64,000 bases of DNA, from contig JAMLGK010000004.1 in NCBI GenBank assembly GCA_023957995.1, forward strand, positions 1-64,000. The letters are read 5' to 3'. This DNA is from Microthrixaceae bacterium. GTDB taxonomy: Bacteria > Actinomycetota > Acidimicrobiia > Acidimicrobiales > Microtrichaceae. This document shows, piece by piece, positions 1 to 9,070 of the stretch; positions within the stretch are counted from its first letter, which is position 1, and every line of letters begins with the position of its first letter. The notes below the pieces were generated by a model. The model was not told the DNA's origin. It saw only the letters and a program-made list of their open reading frames with translations, and ran no database searches. The position numbers and the translations under genes are program-made.

Positions 1-1366
1 GCCAGTAGCCGGGGTGCGACACAGCGAGCCTGTCCCGCACTCCTGCTCGGACCGCTTCGACCAGAGCCGGCTCGCTCGGGTCGACCCGACGGTCGCGGAT
101 GGCCGAGGCGAGCGCTGCCTCGTCGGCCATGCCCAACGACTCCAGGCGCTGGCGATGCCGCAGCTCCAGTTCGTCGCCGAGTTCGACCTCACGCTGCACC
201 ATCAGCACCACGTTGCGGGCCACACGCATGTGGAATGCGTCCGATCCCTCGAGCGTGCCCCGGTGATCGTCGAGGTGCTCCGAAACGGCCTCCAGGAGTT
301 CCGACGCGGTCGGGCGACCCTGCGAGCCGACAGGATGCTCAGAGGTCGCTGTGGGTGGCTCCGATGGACTCGCACCCGACACGATCTGCAGGAGGTCCTC
401 CTCGCATTCCGCGACCCGACGCCCGATCGCGGCCAACTCCACCGAACGGTGGGCGCCCGAGAGGTGCACCGAGGCCTGCAGCACGCAGATCAGACCCCAA
501 CGCAGACACGCATAGGCCTCCCACCAGTCGAGTTCAGCGGGCTCCGGGCGTTCGCCACCGCCGCGTTCGTATCCCTCCAGCAACTGGGCGACGGATCCCA
601 CGCCCCCTGCCCGCTGGGGCGATCCGAAGCGCCAGGCCCGTGCGCAGAACCACCCGAGATCCTCGACCGGCGAGCCGAGATGTGCGAGTTCCCAGTCGAG
701 CACGCCGCGCAGACCCCCGGGGTCGATCAGGAGGTTCCCCATCCGCAGGTCTCCGTGCACGACAGCGGTCCTCCGGTCATCGGGACGGTTGTCGGCCAAC
801 CAGCACAGTCCCAGCTCGAGAGCCGGGTGGGGTTCGCCCAGAGCATCGAGGAGCCGCACCATCGATTCGAGAGGCTCGGGTGCGCTGCCGCCCGGCAGAG
901 CGCCCGGATCGATCGAGTGGATCCGTGCACAGGCCTCACCCACCTGACCCGCAAGCTGACCTCGCACTGCGTCGAAGGCCGGATCGGAGTGGATACGCCC
1001 GGGGAGCGATTCGCCGGGCAGTCGCGACAGCACCGCGAACCCGGCGCCATCCTCGGCACGACCCGAAGCGAGTACGCGGGGCACCGGCACGCCGGCCTCA
1101 CCGGCTGCTGCGACCAGGTTCGCCTGTTCCGTCATGGCGAGGTTCGCCCCGGCAGAACCCGGTCGTTCCTGTTGGAGCACGACCTCCGCCAGATCGTCGG
1201 CTCCCGGGGAACCGACCCGGAGCATCCAGGTCAGCCGCGACGCGCCACCCGACAAGCGCCGCCGGTCGATCACCGAGAGCTCTGTGACCGGCACCCCGGT
1301 CTCCGCCGCCACCGCTCTCAGCACCGCATCGGTTGCCTCCGCGCAAGGGCCTCCAGCACTGCTCAT
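1..1366 (-). CDS. APH-family small-molecule kinase fused to a DUF6285-like domain (3' end cut by window edge)
   Basis: The first 455 codons are present; the gene runs off the left edge. Residues ~25-300 have the aminoglycoside-phosphotransferase / choline-kinase-like fold: Brenner motif HGDLRMGN at ~204-211 and the metal-binding DWE at ~224-226. Proteins of this type in actinobacteria mostly resemble the kinase part of ACAD10/ACAD11 (hydroxyacyl-CoA phosphorylation) rather than drug-resistance enzymes; the true substrate is unknown. Residues ~370-455 resemble DUF6285, a small helical domain usually encoded as a separate protein beside such kinases; its conserved ending is reached at the edge, so few codons are missing. 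The ATG overlaps the TGA of the upstream CNNM gene by 4 nt (ATGA), which fixes the start and implies translational coupling. Fold confidence is high, substrate unknown. Confidence 0.85.
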   Translation of the reverse strand, partial: MSSAGGPCAEATDAVLRAVAAETGVPVTELSVIDRRRLSGGASRLTWMLRVGSPGADDLAEVVLQQERPGSAGANLAMTEQANLVAAAGEAGVPVPRVLASGRAEDGAGFAVLSRLPGESLPGRIHSDPAFDAVRGQLAGQVGEACARIHSIDPGALPGGSAPEPLESMVRLLDALGEPHPALELGLCWLADNRPDDRRTAVVHGDLRMGNLLIDPGGLRGVLDWELAHLGSPVEDLGWFCARAWRFGSPQRAGGVGSVAQLLEGYERGGGERPEPAELDWWEAYACLRWGLICVLQASVHLSGAHRSVELAAIGRRVAECEEDLLQIVSGASPSEPPTATSEHPVGSQGRPTASELLEAVSEHLDDHRGTLEGSDAFHMRVARNVVLMVQREVELGDELELRHRQRLESLGMADEAALASAIRDRRVDPSEPALVEAVRAGVRDRLAVSHPGYW

Positions 1367-2490
1367 GTATCGCTCCCGGTCACGGGTCCGCTCCCGTTGG
1401 CGGCGGTCACGTCCCCAACGGTTCCCTCACGGGAGCCGACCCTGTCGGACTCGTCGCGTATGTCACCGACGATGGCCTCGAGCAGGTCCTCCATGGTCAC
1501 CAGCCCGAGTATCTCCGCGGGACCATCGGCACCGTCGGGCGACCTCTGCACGACCGCCACGTGCCGACGGGCGCGCCGCATCTTGAAAAGCACGTCGGGC
1601 AACGACTCTCCGGGAGCGACCCTCAGCGCCACCCGGACCACCCCAGCGGGCAGCAGGTCATCCGATTCGAGCTCCTGGTGGGCCAGCAGATCCTTCACGT
1701 GGAGGAAGCCGACAACACCCCCGTCGTCGGTGACCAGCACCCTCGAGTGACCCGAGCGGGCCAGGAGGTCCTCGGCCTCGGCGATCGAAGCGGTCGCGGG
1801 GACCGTGACGAGATCGTCCGCGGCCGCCATCACGTCTGCCACAGAGAGTCTGCGGAACGACAGTGCCCCCGAGAGGCGACCCGCCTCGGTTGCATCCAGT
1901 TGGCCTCCGGCGGCCGCCTCGTCGAGCATCGCGCCGAGTTCCTCGGGCGTGTGCGCCTGGGTGAGTTCGTCGGCGGGCTCTATGCGCAACAGCCGCGTTC
2001 CCAGCACTCCGAGTCCGTTGAGCGCCCAGACCACCGGTCGCAACAGCAGTGTGACCGCCCGGTGGATCGGGGCCAGGGCCACCAGCGTTGCCTCGGGACT
2101 CGCCAGGGCAACCGACTTGGGGACCATCTCGCCGGCCACCATGTGAACGAAGGACAACAGGGTGAGGGCGATCGCGAGGCCGATCACCGCCGAGGCCCCT
2201 TCGGGCAGCGCGCTCTCGTGCAGCAACCCCTCGATGGCCCCTCCCAGCACTGGCTCCACGATCCAACCCAGCATCAGCGACATCGCGGTGATGCCCAACT
2301 GGCACGCTGCCAGCTGCACGTTGAGGGATCGCATGCCGGCGAGGGCCGACACGGCGCCCATCCGGCCGTCCTCCACCCACTGTTCGATCCTGCCGCGACG
2401 CGCTGCGAGCAGTGAGAACTCCACCGCCACGAAGAAGCCGTTCGCCGCGATGAGCACGAGTCCCACCAACACCAGCACCCAGCGGGTCAC
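1363..2490 (-). CDS. CNNM/CBS-domain membrane protein (HlyC/CorC family, short form)
   Basis: A 375-aa protein with the CNNM (DUF21) transmembrane domain at ~1-190 (about four hydrophobic helices, opening MTRWVLVLVGLVLIAANGFF) followed by a CBS pair at ~205-335. The family includes Mg2+/Co2+ efflux proteins (CorB/CorC, CNNM). It lacks the CorC_HlyC transporter-associated domain carried by its neighbour and ends in a polar Gly/Ser/Thr tail. The GTG start overlaps the TGA of the upstream paralogue by 4 nt (GTGA), and its own stop overlaps the next gene, so three minus-strand genes are translationally coupled. A heteromeric transporter with the neighbour is an inference. Confidence 0.88.
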   Translation of the reverse strand: MTRWVLVLVGLVLIAANGFFVAVEFSLLAARRGRIEQWVEDGRMGAVSALAGMRSLNVQLAACQLGITAMSLMLGWIVEPVLGGAIEGLLHESALPEGASAVIGLAIALTLLSFVHMVAGEMVPKSVALASPEATLVALAPIHRAVTLLLRPVVWALNGLGVLGTRLLRIEPADELTQAHTPEELGAMLDEAAAGGQLDATEAGRLSGALSFRRLSVADVMAAADDLVTVPATASIAEAEDLLARSGHSRVLVTDDGGVVGFLHVKDLLAHQELESDDLLPAGVVRVALRVAPGESLPDVLFKMRRARRHVAVVQRSPDGADGPAEILGLVTMEDLLEAIVGDIRDESDRVGSREGTVGDVTAANGSGPVTGSDT

Positions 2491-3809
2491 GACGGCTCAC
2501 TTCCGTCGTCGGGGACCGGGGCCGGCGCCACGAGGCGCAGGGTGGCGATCCGTTGGCGGTCCATCCGCACCACGTCGAAGTTCCAACCAGAGTCGCTGAA
2601 GGAGTCCCCCACCGCAGGAATGCGTCCCAGCCGATCCAGGGCGAACCCGGCGAGGGTCTCGTAGTCGCCCTCGGGAATCCGGAAGCCGCACGCCTCCTCG
2701 ACCTCGTCGGGGTGCAACCGACCCGAGAGGAGATGCGCTCCCCGCCAGTGCCTGACGGTGGGGGTTCCCACATCGAGGTCGTGCTCATCGGCGATGTCGC
2801 CGACGATCTCCTCCACCAGGTCCTCGACGGTGACGATTCCTGCTGTGCCGCCGTACTCGTCGAGCACGACGGCGAGGTGTGCCCCCTGCATCGAGAGCTC
2901 GTCGAGGAGATCGTCGAGCAGCTTCGACTCGGGCACCATGGGAACCGGTTTCACCAACACGGTCAGCGGCTGTTCGCGACGCTCACCGCGAGGCAGGGTG
3001 AGCACGTCCTTGACGTGTACGACCCCCTGGATCGAGTCGAGATCGCCGTCGTGGAGGGGAAAGCGCGAGATGCCCGACTCCGCCGAACGGTCCAGCAGGT
3101 CACCGACGGTGTCCTCGGTGGTGAGCGTCTTGAGCGCCACCCGAGGGGTGAGCGCATCGGCGGCGGTCTTGTCCCCGAAGCGGAAGGTCCTATCGAGCAA
3201 TCGCGCCGTCTGGGATCGGAGGGTGCCGCCCTCGCTGCTCGTGCGCACCAGGCGCCTCAGTTCTTCGCGGCTCCGAACCGTGGAGAGCTCCTCGGTCGGT
3301 TCCACCCCCACCGCACGCAGGATCGCGTTCGCGGTGGTGTTGCAGACCGCTATCACCGGACGGAACAGCGTTGCGTAGATCCGGAATCCCTGCGCCAACC
3401 CGAGCGTGGTCTCGAGCGGTCGCGCCACGGCGATCGACTTGGGGATCAGCTCCCCCACCACCATCTGGATGACCGTGGTGAGCGCCAGGGCGACCACCAC
3501 CGACACTGCGAGCGCTGCGGCATCGCCCACGATTCCGGCCATCAGCGGTTCCATGGCCACCGCGAACACGGGCTCGGCCAGCAGGCCGAGAGCCAGGCTC
3601 GTGATGGTGATTCCGAGCTGCGCACCGGAGAGGTTGAACGACAGTCGGGCCAGCAGACCCAGCGCAACCGTTGCACGCCGCCCACCGGCTTCGGCCGCCA
3701 GGTCCAGCCGTGTGCGGTCCACCGCCACCAGCGCGAACTCCGCCGCGACGAAGAAGGCGTTGGCGAGGACCAACACGAGCGCGGCCGCGAGTCCGAGACC
3801 AAGGCTCAC
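2487..3809 (-). CDS. CNNM/CBS/CorC_HlyC-domain membrane protein (hemolysin-like, full-length form)
   Basis: A 440-aa protein: CNNM transmembrane domain ~1-200, two CBS motifs ~210-335, then a transporter-associated CorC_HlyC domain ~350-430. This is the complete architecture of bacterial CorB-like divalent-cation exporters. The frame stays open 113 codons further upstream, but that part overlaps the divergent MarR gene and lacks membrane character. The GTG at 3809 begins immediately before the hydrophobic VSLGLGLAAALVLVLANAFF segment and has a GGTGA-like site about 8 nt upstream, so I place the start there. It is the first gene of a three-gene overlapping set and is divergent from marR with a ~100-nt shared promoter region. 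Confidence 0.88.
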   Translation of the reverse strand: MSLGLGLAAALVLVLANAFFVAAEFALVAVDRTRLDLAAEAGGRRATVALGLLARLSFNLSGAQLGITITSLALGLLAEPVFAVAMEPLMAGIVGDAAALAVSVVVALALTTVIQMVVGELIPKSIAVARPLETTLGLAQGFRIYATLFRPVIAVCNTTANAILRAVGVEPTEELSTVRSREELRRLVRTSSEGGTLRSQTARLLDRTFRFGDKTAADALTPRVALKTLTTEDTVGDLLDRSAESGISRFPLHDGDLDSIQGVVHVKDVLTLPRGERREQPLTVLVKPVPMVPESKLLDDLLDELSMQGAHLAVVLDEYGGTAGIVTVEDLVEEIVGDIADEHDLDVGTPTVRHWRGAHLLSGRLHPDEVEEACGFRIPEGDYETLAGFALDRLGRIPAVGDSFSDSGWNFDVVRMDRQRIATLRLVAPAPVPDDGSEPS

Positions 3810-3896
3810 AGTTGGTTCACCATCGGACTGCGTCGGGCACGACCCAGACACTAACGACCGGCGGAGGCCAACCGCTTCGCCCGCACGGACAGCCGG

Positions 3897-3902
3897 TACT
3901 CT
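3897..3902 (+). promoter_or_regulatory. Putative -10 element for a leaderless marR transcript
   Basis: TACTCT fits the actinobacterial TANNNT pattern and ends 7 nt before the GTG at 3910, which has no Shine-Dalgarno sequence. Transcription starting about 7 nt after the hexamer would begin at or next to the start codon. No convincing -35 is visible. Confidence 0.4.
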
Positions 3903-3909
3903 CTCGAAC

Positions 3910-4386
3910 GTGTCGACCGAAACACCAGGCAGGACCCCGGGCCGCCAGCGCCGTCGCGCGGATGCCGTGCGAGCCGCGGCCCGACTGGCGAAGGTGAGTG
4001 GTTCGGCTCTCGCCGATGTGGACCTCACCCTGGCGCAGTACCGCGTGCTGGTGTTCCTCGACGCGGGCCCACGACCGGCGTCCCACGTCGCACGGCTGTT
4101 GGATGTGGCTCCGTCCACCGTCACCTCGGTGGTGGACGGCCTGTGCAATCGAGGACTGGTTCACCGTGGCGAGGATGCCAAGGACCGCCGCCGCGTGGTG
4201 CTGTCGCTCACCGATCACGGATGCGAGATGGTCACCAGGGGCGACCAGGTGGTGGCGGATCGGCTGGGACGACTGCTGGAGAGGCTGCCGGCCGCCGACG
4301 CGGAGACGGCGCTGCGTGGACTCGAGAGCCTGAACGCTGCAATGGAGGACTACCTGACCGAGACCTTCGGAACACCGCACACCTGA
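3910..4386 (+). CDS. MarR-family transcriptional regulator
   Basis: A 158-aa winged-helix protein. The central region carries the MarR pattern: LTLAQYRVLVFLDA (helix 2), then LLDVAPSTVTSVVDGLCNRGLV (recognition helix) and the wing RGEDAKDRRRVVLSLTDHG with its DxRxxxLxLT-type motif. Such proteins usually repress a neighbouring gene and respond to small ligands. The next gene, an ABC ATPase, starts inside its stop codon (TGATG), so the two are co-transcribed and the ATPase is a likely target. GTG is chosen because family homology begins just after it and a -10-like hexamer sits 7 nt before it. It is divergent from the CNNM genes, which it might also control. Confidence 0.9.
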   Translation: MSTETPGRTPGRQRRRADAVRAAARLAKVSGSALADVDLTLAQYRVLVFLDAGPRPASHVARLLDVAPSTVTSVVDGLCNRGLVHRGEDAKDRRRVVLSLTDHGCEMVTRGDQVVADRLGRLLERLPAADAETALRGLESLNAAMEDYLTETFGTPHT

Positions 4387-5201
4387 TGTCCACCACGGAA
4401 CCGGCGCACCCGGTGCTCTCGCTGCGCGGGGTCGCCTTCGAGCGTGCCGGTCGCAGCATCCTGCGATCGGTCGACTGGGAGGTGGGCGAAGGGCAACGCT
4501 GGGTGGTGCTCGGGCCGAACGGTTGCGGTAAGACCACGCTGGCGCGCATCGCGACGATGTGGGAACACCCTTCGGGCGGCGAGATCGAACTGCTCGGCGA
4601 GCGCCTCGGCAACACAGATGTGCGCAGCCTCCGCCGGCGGGTCTCATTGGTGAGCGCTGCCATGGCCGACATGGTGAGGCCCGCGCTCACGGCGCTCGAG
4701 GTGGTGGTCTGCGCCCGCTTCGCCGCTCTTGAACCCTGGTGGCACAGCTACTCCGACGCCGACATGGAACGCGCAGCGGCGATGTTGGCCGACCAGGGAC
4801 TGGCAGATTTCAGCGGACGTGCATTCGGAACACTCTCATCGGGTGAACGACAACGGGTGCTGCTGGCCCGGGCGGTCATGTCCCGACCCGAGTTCCTGGT
4901 GCTGGACGAGCCGAGTGCCGGACTCGACCTCGCAGGACGCGAACAACTGCTGGAACGCCTCGATGTCCTGGCCTCGGACCCCGGGGCGGCCCCGACCGTG
5001 CTGGTCACACATCACGTCGAGGAGATCCCGCCCTCCTACACCCATGTCCTGGCATTGCGGGAGGGTCGGACGCTGGCCAGCGGACCACTGGACGACACAC
5101 TCTCGGACGAACTCCTCTCGGCGTGTTTCGGACTGTCCGTGCGCCTCGACCGCCATGACTCACCCAGCGGAGTGCGGTATTCCGCTCGACAGGACCGCTG
5201 A
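4386..5201 (+). CDS. Stand-alone ABC transporter ATP-binding protein
   Basis: A 271-aa ABC ATPase with Walker A GPNGCGKTT (~43-51), signature LSSGERQR, Walker B FLVLDEPSAGLD and switch histidine in VTHHVEEIP. The sequence is of the ModF/YlmA-like solo type (no fused membrane domain). No permease or binding protein lies next to it: upstream is marR (TGATG overlap), downstream a convergent SRPBCC gene. It could energise a transporter encoded elsewhere or act on its own as soluble ABC proteins do. It is the only complete ABC ATPase in the window, but nothing visible links it to the ATPase-less thiamine operon 2 kb away, which lies on the other strand. Confidence 0.88.
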   Translation: MSTTEPAHPVLSLRGVAFERAGRSILRSVDWEVGEGQRWVVLGPNGCGKTTLARIATMWEHPSGGEIELLGERLGNTDVRSLRRRVSLVSAAMADMVRPALTALEVVVCARFAALEPWWHSYSDADMERAAAMLADQGLADFSGRAFGTLSSGERQRVLLARAVMSRPEFLVLDEPSAGLDLAGREQLLERLDVLASDPGAAPTVLVTHHVEEIPPSYTHVLALREGRTLASGPLDDTLSDELLSACFGLSVRLDRHDSPSGVRYSARQDR

Positions 5202-5207
5202 CGGGAG

Positions 5208-5232
5208 GACGACCGCTGCAAAGGCGGTCGTC
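5208..5232. terminator. Hairpin between convergent genes, probable bidirectional terminator
   Basis: GACGACCGC and GCGGTCGTC form a perfect 9-bp stem with a 7-nt loop (5217-5223) in the 33-nt gap between the convergent ABC ATPase and SRPBCC genes. There is no U-tract, which is common for actinobacterial terminators. Confidence 0.6.
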
Positions 5233-5234
5233 GC

Positions 5235-5675
5235 TCAGGAAGCCAGTCGGGCGATCAACCTGGGTCTGCTCGCCTCGATCTCGTCCCTCAGCATCCGTTC
5301 CAGCATGGGCACCCAGAGGGATCCGCCGTAGTGCAGCGACATGTCCAGGTCGGCACCCTTGCCTGACGGTCGCACCTCTGCGGTGAGGGTCCAGGGGCTG
5401 TGGTCCCGGCCGTCGAGTTCGCGGCGGGCGAACCGGACCAGGCGAGGGGGCTCGTGGAGTTCCCGAACCATTCGCAGGCGTTTGGAGCGCCGGAGTGGAC
5501 CGAAGCTGGCGCGCAGGTCGACCATCCAGGCAGGACCCGGGTCATCAGCCACCGATGGGGCCGGTTGCACCCGTCCGACGATGTCGAGCCATTCGCCGTA
5601 GCCGTCGAGGGAGTCCACCTCCGCGAACAGTGCACCGGGCGGTGAGTCGGTACAGAGTTCCGCAGCGATGTTCAC
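5235..5675 (-). CDS. SRPBCC (START/Bet v1-like) family protein
   Basis: A 146-aa protein with the polyketide-cyclase/START-like pattern: an N-terminal strand and helix (LFAEVDSLDGYGEWLDIVG), central beta strands with RMVRELHEPPRLVRFARRELDG, and a C-terminal amphipathic helix (MLERMLRDEIEASRPRLIARL). These domains bind hydrophobic ligands in a deep cavity; the ligand cannot be inferred. The start is an ATG giving the usual family length. It lies 29 nt downstream of the secreted M23 peptidase on the same strand, so co-transcription is possible. Confidence 0.8.
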   Translation of the reverse strand: MNIAAELCTDSPPGALFAEVDSLDGYGEWLDIVGRVQPAPSVADDPGPAWMVDLRASFGPLRRSKRLRMVRELHEPPRLVRFARRELDGRDHSPWTLTAEVRPSGKGADLDMSLHYGGSLWVPMLERMLRDEIEASRPRLIARLAS

Positions 5676-5704
5676 CGGACCATTGTCTCGCGTCGCGGTG
5701 GCGC

Positions 5705-7156
5705 TCAGCCACCTCCGCCGGAACCCGCCGGCTGGGTGGTGGTCGGAACGCTGCTCGGTGCGACGCCCGACGCGCCGGGAGCCGGCGCGGCCGGAGGTGA
5801 CGCCAGAGCGGCCAGCGCCTCGGCCGGGGTCGGCGCCTGCACGATCTGGACCATCGGCCGCGAGCCGTAGGTGGCCTTGAGCAACGGATAGGGGTTGACC
5901 GCCTCGCCGCCATCGGGATGGACCTCGAAGTGCAGATGCGGAGAGGTGCCCTTGGCATTGCCGGTGTCGCCGACGTAGCCGACGACATCGCCGGCGTTGA
6001 CCCTCACACCGTCGGTCATCCCCTCGGCGAACGCGATCAGGTGTGCGTAGTAGTAGTGCGTTCCGGAATCACCTTCGAGCCAGAGGCGCATGCCCCCGAG
6101 GCCGGCCACTCCCACCCGATCGAGCACTCCGCTCTCGGAGGCCACGAGCGGAGTTCCCATGGGTGCGAAGATGTCGGTTCCCTGATGCCAGTGGGCCGAG
6201 GTGGTGCCCGTCATCCGCGGATAGCCCCACGAGTCGATGAACTCGACCTCTCCCTGCACCGGGAACACGAAGCCCGCCACGTAGACCTGGGCGCCGGCCT
6301 CATAGGCCTTCAGTGCCCGGGCATCCTCGAGGGTCTGTTGGAGCGTCTCCACGAACAGCTCGTTGGCCGCAGCGTACTGACGGCGGAGCTTCGTCATCTT
6401 GGCGAGCAGCACCCGCTGATGGCCGTCGAGGTTCTCCTGCGCTGCCTCGTGGCGCTCGAGGAGGTCCTGGTCAGACTCGACGACACTGTCGAGCAACTCA
6501 CGCGCCACACCGAGGCGGACCGGGTCGCCGGTTCGCACCAGGGTCAGGCGATCGCCCGTGGAGCCGTTGACGAACGCGTCGACCGTGTGGTCGCGCAGTT
6601 CGAGCTCCACCTCGGCCGCCTTGGCAAGGTTTGCCCGGCTGACCGAGTCGAGCGCTCCGAGCTCCTCCTCGAGGAGATCGATCTGTGTCTGGATCTCCGA
6701 CATCTGTCCGCGCATCCCCTGGAGCAGGTCCATCCGGGATTCGAGCTGCGCCCTGATCTCGGCGACCTTGCTCTCGAGGATCTGGTTGGTGCCGGGATCG
6801 AACTCCCCCTGGAACACCGACAGCTCGCCACCATCACCGGGGCCCGGGTCGAACAGGATCGGTGCCCTCGGATCGTTCGCCAACTCCGGAGGGATCGTCA
6901 CCGGCGAAGGTGGCACCACCGGTGTGGGCGCGACGGTGGTCGTCGTGGCAGGAGGTGTGCTCCCGGGCACGGTCGTACTGCTCGACGAGGGCGTCGTGGT
7001 CGACGTGGTGGAGGGGTCGACGGTGGTCGTGGTGGTCGATTCGCCAGCGGGGCCATCGGCTGTGGAGTCGTCCTCCTGCGCGCCCACCGCCCCGATCGGA
7101 ACCAGTACGGCGACAGCCGTGAGCGCAGCGGTGAGAATCTGCGGTCGTTTGGACAA
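5705..7156 (-). CDS. Secreted coiled-coil M23 peptidase (murein hydrolase or activator)
   Basis: A 483-aa exported protein. Order: signal peptide ~1-27 ending AVGA-Q; Ser/Thr/Pro-rich linker to ~95; coiled coil ~125-310; LytM/M23 domain ~325-440; Pro/Ala/Gly-rich tail. The catalytic set is present: HQGTD (His and Asp ligands) and HLHFE (HxH), so it should be an active Zn endopeptidase, unlike the M23-like protein at 57205. The coiled coil plus LytM layout resembles EnvC or RipA-type division hydrolases. I choose the TTG at 7156 over a longer frame because the signal peptide begins there and an AAGAGG site lies 8 nt upstream. The tail end could be surface exposed. Confidence 0.85.
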   Translation of the reverse strand: MSKRPQILTAALTAVAVLVPIGAVGAQEDDSTADGPAGESTTTTTVDPSTTSTTTPSSSSTTVPGSTPPATTTTVAPTPVVPPSPVTIPPELANDPRAPILFDPGPGDGGELSVFQGEFDPGTNQILESKVAEIRAQLESRMDLLQGMRGQMSEIQTQIDLLEEELGALDSVSRANLAKAAEVELELRDHTVDAFVNGSTGDRLTLVRTGDPVRLGVARELLDSVVESDQDLLERHEAAQENLDGHQRVLLAKMTKLRRQYAAANELFVETLQQTLEDARALKAYEAGAQVYVAGFVFPVQGEVEFIDSWGYPRMTGTTSAHWHQGTDIFAPMGTPLVASESGVLDRVGVAGLGGMRLWLEGDSGTHYYYAHLIAFAEGMTDGVRVNAGDVVGYVGDTGNAKGTSPHLHFEVHPDGGEAVNPYPLLKATYGSRPMVQIVQAPTPAEALAALASPPAAPAPGASGVAPSSVPTTTQPAGSGGGG

Positions 7157-7387
7157 AACCTCTACCTCTTGTGCGCAGCCGGGTGACTCAGCCTGATCGG
7201 GTCGCGACCCCACTCCCACAGCTCGCCCGAAGAGCGCTTGCTCCCCTGGGGAAACGCGGATCCCGCGGTGAAAATGTAGCGAAAGTCACTTGGAACAGCC
7301 ACATCGGCGCACCGGGCAGATTTCTGTAGCACGGGCCGAACGAATCATTTGCCCACAGCGGGCCACAACCCTGCGGAGGAGGTGTCC

Positions 7388-9070
7388 TCAGAGGGCCACG
7401 CCGTCGTCGCCCAGACGGTCGATCAACAGCAACAGGGCTCCGCAGAGAACCCCGAGCAGCACCGACAATGCCATCGCCTGACCCATACCGGACTGCCCGG
7501 GCCTGGACAGGAGTCGCTCGATGGCCACGGGCATGGTCGGGGTGCTGCGCCTGGCCACGAACACCGTCGCTCCGAACTCGCCGAGAGCAGCGATGAGCGC
7601 CAGGCCCGCCGCTGCCGCCACAGCAGGACGAACCAGCGGAAGTTCCACCCGCCACCACACCGACCGGTGCGATGCACCCGCCAACAGCGCGACCTCGCGG
7701 TACTCGGGCGGCAGGCCGCCCAGGGCCGGCGCGACGCCCCTGACCACCAACGGCAACGCCACCAGCGCCTGTGCGGCCACGACCAACCACATCGACCCGC
7801 GCAGCTCCAGGGGCAGGTGGCGGCCGACCAGCAGCAGACCCAGACCGATCGTGGTGGCCGATACGGCGAGGGGCAACAACAGCACCCTGGCGGCGAACCC
7901 CGACCGGTCCGCGACCACCGCCCTTGCCGCAGGAACTCCCAGCAAGACCGCGACCAACGCAGCCGGCACAGCGGCCAGCAGCGACGCTTTCACCGCGGAC
8001 AGAGGATCCACCGCTATCGAGGTTCCACTGACCGCCGACCCGAGGTCGACCCAGTTGGCGAACCCGAACCCGTCGCCGACGCGCATCGAGCGTTCGACCA
8101 GCGCCGCCAACGGAAGCACCGAAACGATGCCCACCGCAGCGACCACCCACAGCACCGAGAGGCGTTCGGCCGAGGTAGCTGCGCGCCTGGGAGCGATGCG
8201 CGCCCTTCCGGAGGCGCTCCCCGCGTAGCTCTGTCCGGTCCCCCACAACGCCAGGACCGCGAACACGGTGGCGGCCTGGATCCCCGCCAGTACCGCGGCG
8301 CCGGGAAGATCGAACTGCCTCGTGGCCCGGGTCCACATCTCGACCTCGATGGTGGTGACCCAACCACCGCCGAGCACCACGATCACCCCGAAGCTGGTGA
8401 GGCAGAAAAGGAACACGATCACCGACGCGGCGCGCAAGGAGGGAGCCACCAGCGGTAGCAGCACCGTTCGTTTCACCCGGCGAGGACTCAGCCCCGCCAG
8501 CCGCGCCGAGTCCTCGAGGTCCGCATCCACCGCCGCCATGGCAGTGCCGGTGATCCTCACCACCACAGCCAGGTTGAAGCAGACATGCGCGGCAATGATC
8601 GCCCACCATGTTCCCCGCAGGTCCACCGGGCCCGTCGGACCGAGCAGGGAGGCGAATGCAGCGGCCACCACGACCGATGGCAACACGAACGGAATGGTGG
8701 CCACCGTTCGCAGCAACCGTCGGCCCCTGAACTCCCTGCGGTAGAGCACGTAGGCCACGGGCAGTCCCACCACGACGGCCGCGATCGTGCTGGCCGCCGC
8801 CTGCCCGACGGTGAGAGCAACCAGCCGCCAGGTCCTCGACTGACCGAGAATCCGGCTCAGGGCCTCCAGGCTGAACTGACCGTCCACCCACACCGCTCGC
8901 AGCAGTACCGAGGCAAGCGGTGCGAGGACGGCCAACACGACCACCAGCACCGCTACCGCACCCGAGCGCTGCCCCGCCGGGGACCGCCGGGCGGACCGTG
9001 CGCCTCTCCAACGAGACCCCGAACGGTGCGTGGGGACTACTCCATCGTGGATCGCCACTGCTCGAGCCAT
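7388..9070 (-). CDS. thiP: Thiamine-type ABC transporter permease (fused double permease, ThiP-like)
   Basis: A 560-aa membrane protein with two tandem BPD_transp_1 modules and about twelve hydrophobic helices. Each half has an EAA-loop-like segment (LAGLSPRRVKRTVLLPLVAP near ~200; LLAGASHRSVWWRVELPLVR near ~470). This arrangement is typical of ThiP and FbpB-type permeases. It follows thiB, whose stop lies 34 nt inside it, and is the last gene of the riboswitch-controlled operon, so thiamine (or TPP) is the expected substrate. The ATG at 9070 has only a weak ribosome binding site; a slightly later start is possible. No ATPase gene follows: 231 nt without a gene separate it from the M23 peptidase. 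Confidence 0.85.
   Translation of the reverse strand: MARAVAIHDGVVPTHRSGSRWRGARSARRSPAGQRSGAVAVLVVVLAVLAPLASVLLRAVWVDGQFSLEALSRILGQSRTWRLVALTVGQAAASTIAAVVVGLPVAYVLYRREFRGRRLLRTVATIPFVLPSVVVAAAFASLLGPTGPVDLRGTWWAIIAAHVCFNLAVVVRITGTAMAAVDADLEDSARLAGLSPRRVKRTVLLPLVAPSLRAASVIVFLFCLTSFGVIVVLGGGWVTTIEVEMWTRATRQFDLPGAAVLAGIQAATVFAVLALWGTGQSYAGSASGRARIAPRRAATSAERLSVLWVVAAVGIVSVLPLAALVERSMRVGDGFGFANWVDLGSAVSGTSIAVDPLSAVKASLLAAVPAALVAVLLGVPAARAVVADRSGFAARVLLLPLAVSATTIGLGLLLVGRHLPLELRGSMWLVVAAQALVALPLVVRGVAPALGGLPPEYREVALLAGASHRSVWWRVELPLVRPAVAAAAGLALIAALGEFGATVFVARRSTPTMPVAIERLLSRPGQSGMGQAMALSVLLGVLCGALLLLIDRLGDDGVAL

Noticed and set aside
1-1366. Antibiotic resistance (aminoglycoside) gene
   Set aside because: Only the general APH fold is shared; the fused domain and neighbourhood fit the ACAD10-like metabolic kinases better.
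14-1750. A 578-codon open frame on the plus strand
   Set aside because: It is antisense to the kinase gene, whose motifs, ATGA overlap and homology are clear. Its composition (Arg, His, Pro, Gln-rich) is typical of frames opposite GC-rich genes.
4386-5201. Solo ABC ATPase as the missing ThiQ
   Set aside because: It is coupled to marR on the other strand, is closer to ModF/YlmA-type ATPases, and carries no riboswitch, so linking it to thiamine would be guesswork.
7157-7387. Possible c-di-AMP riboswitch before the M23 peptidase gene
   Set aside because: Such riboswitches are common before wall hydrolases of actinobacteria, but I could not align the conserved core. A covariance-model search would settle it.
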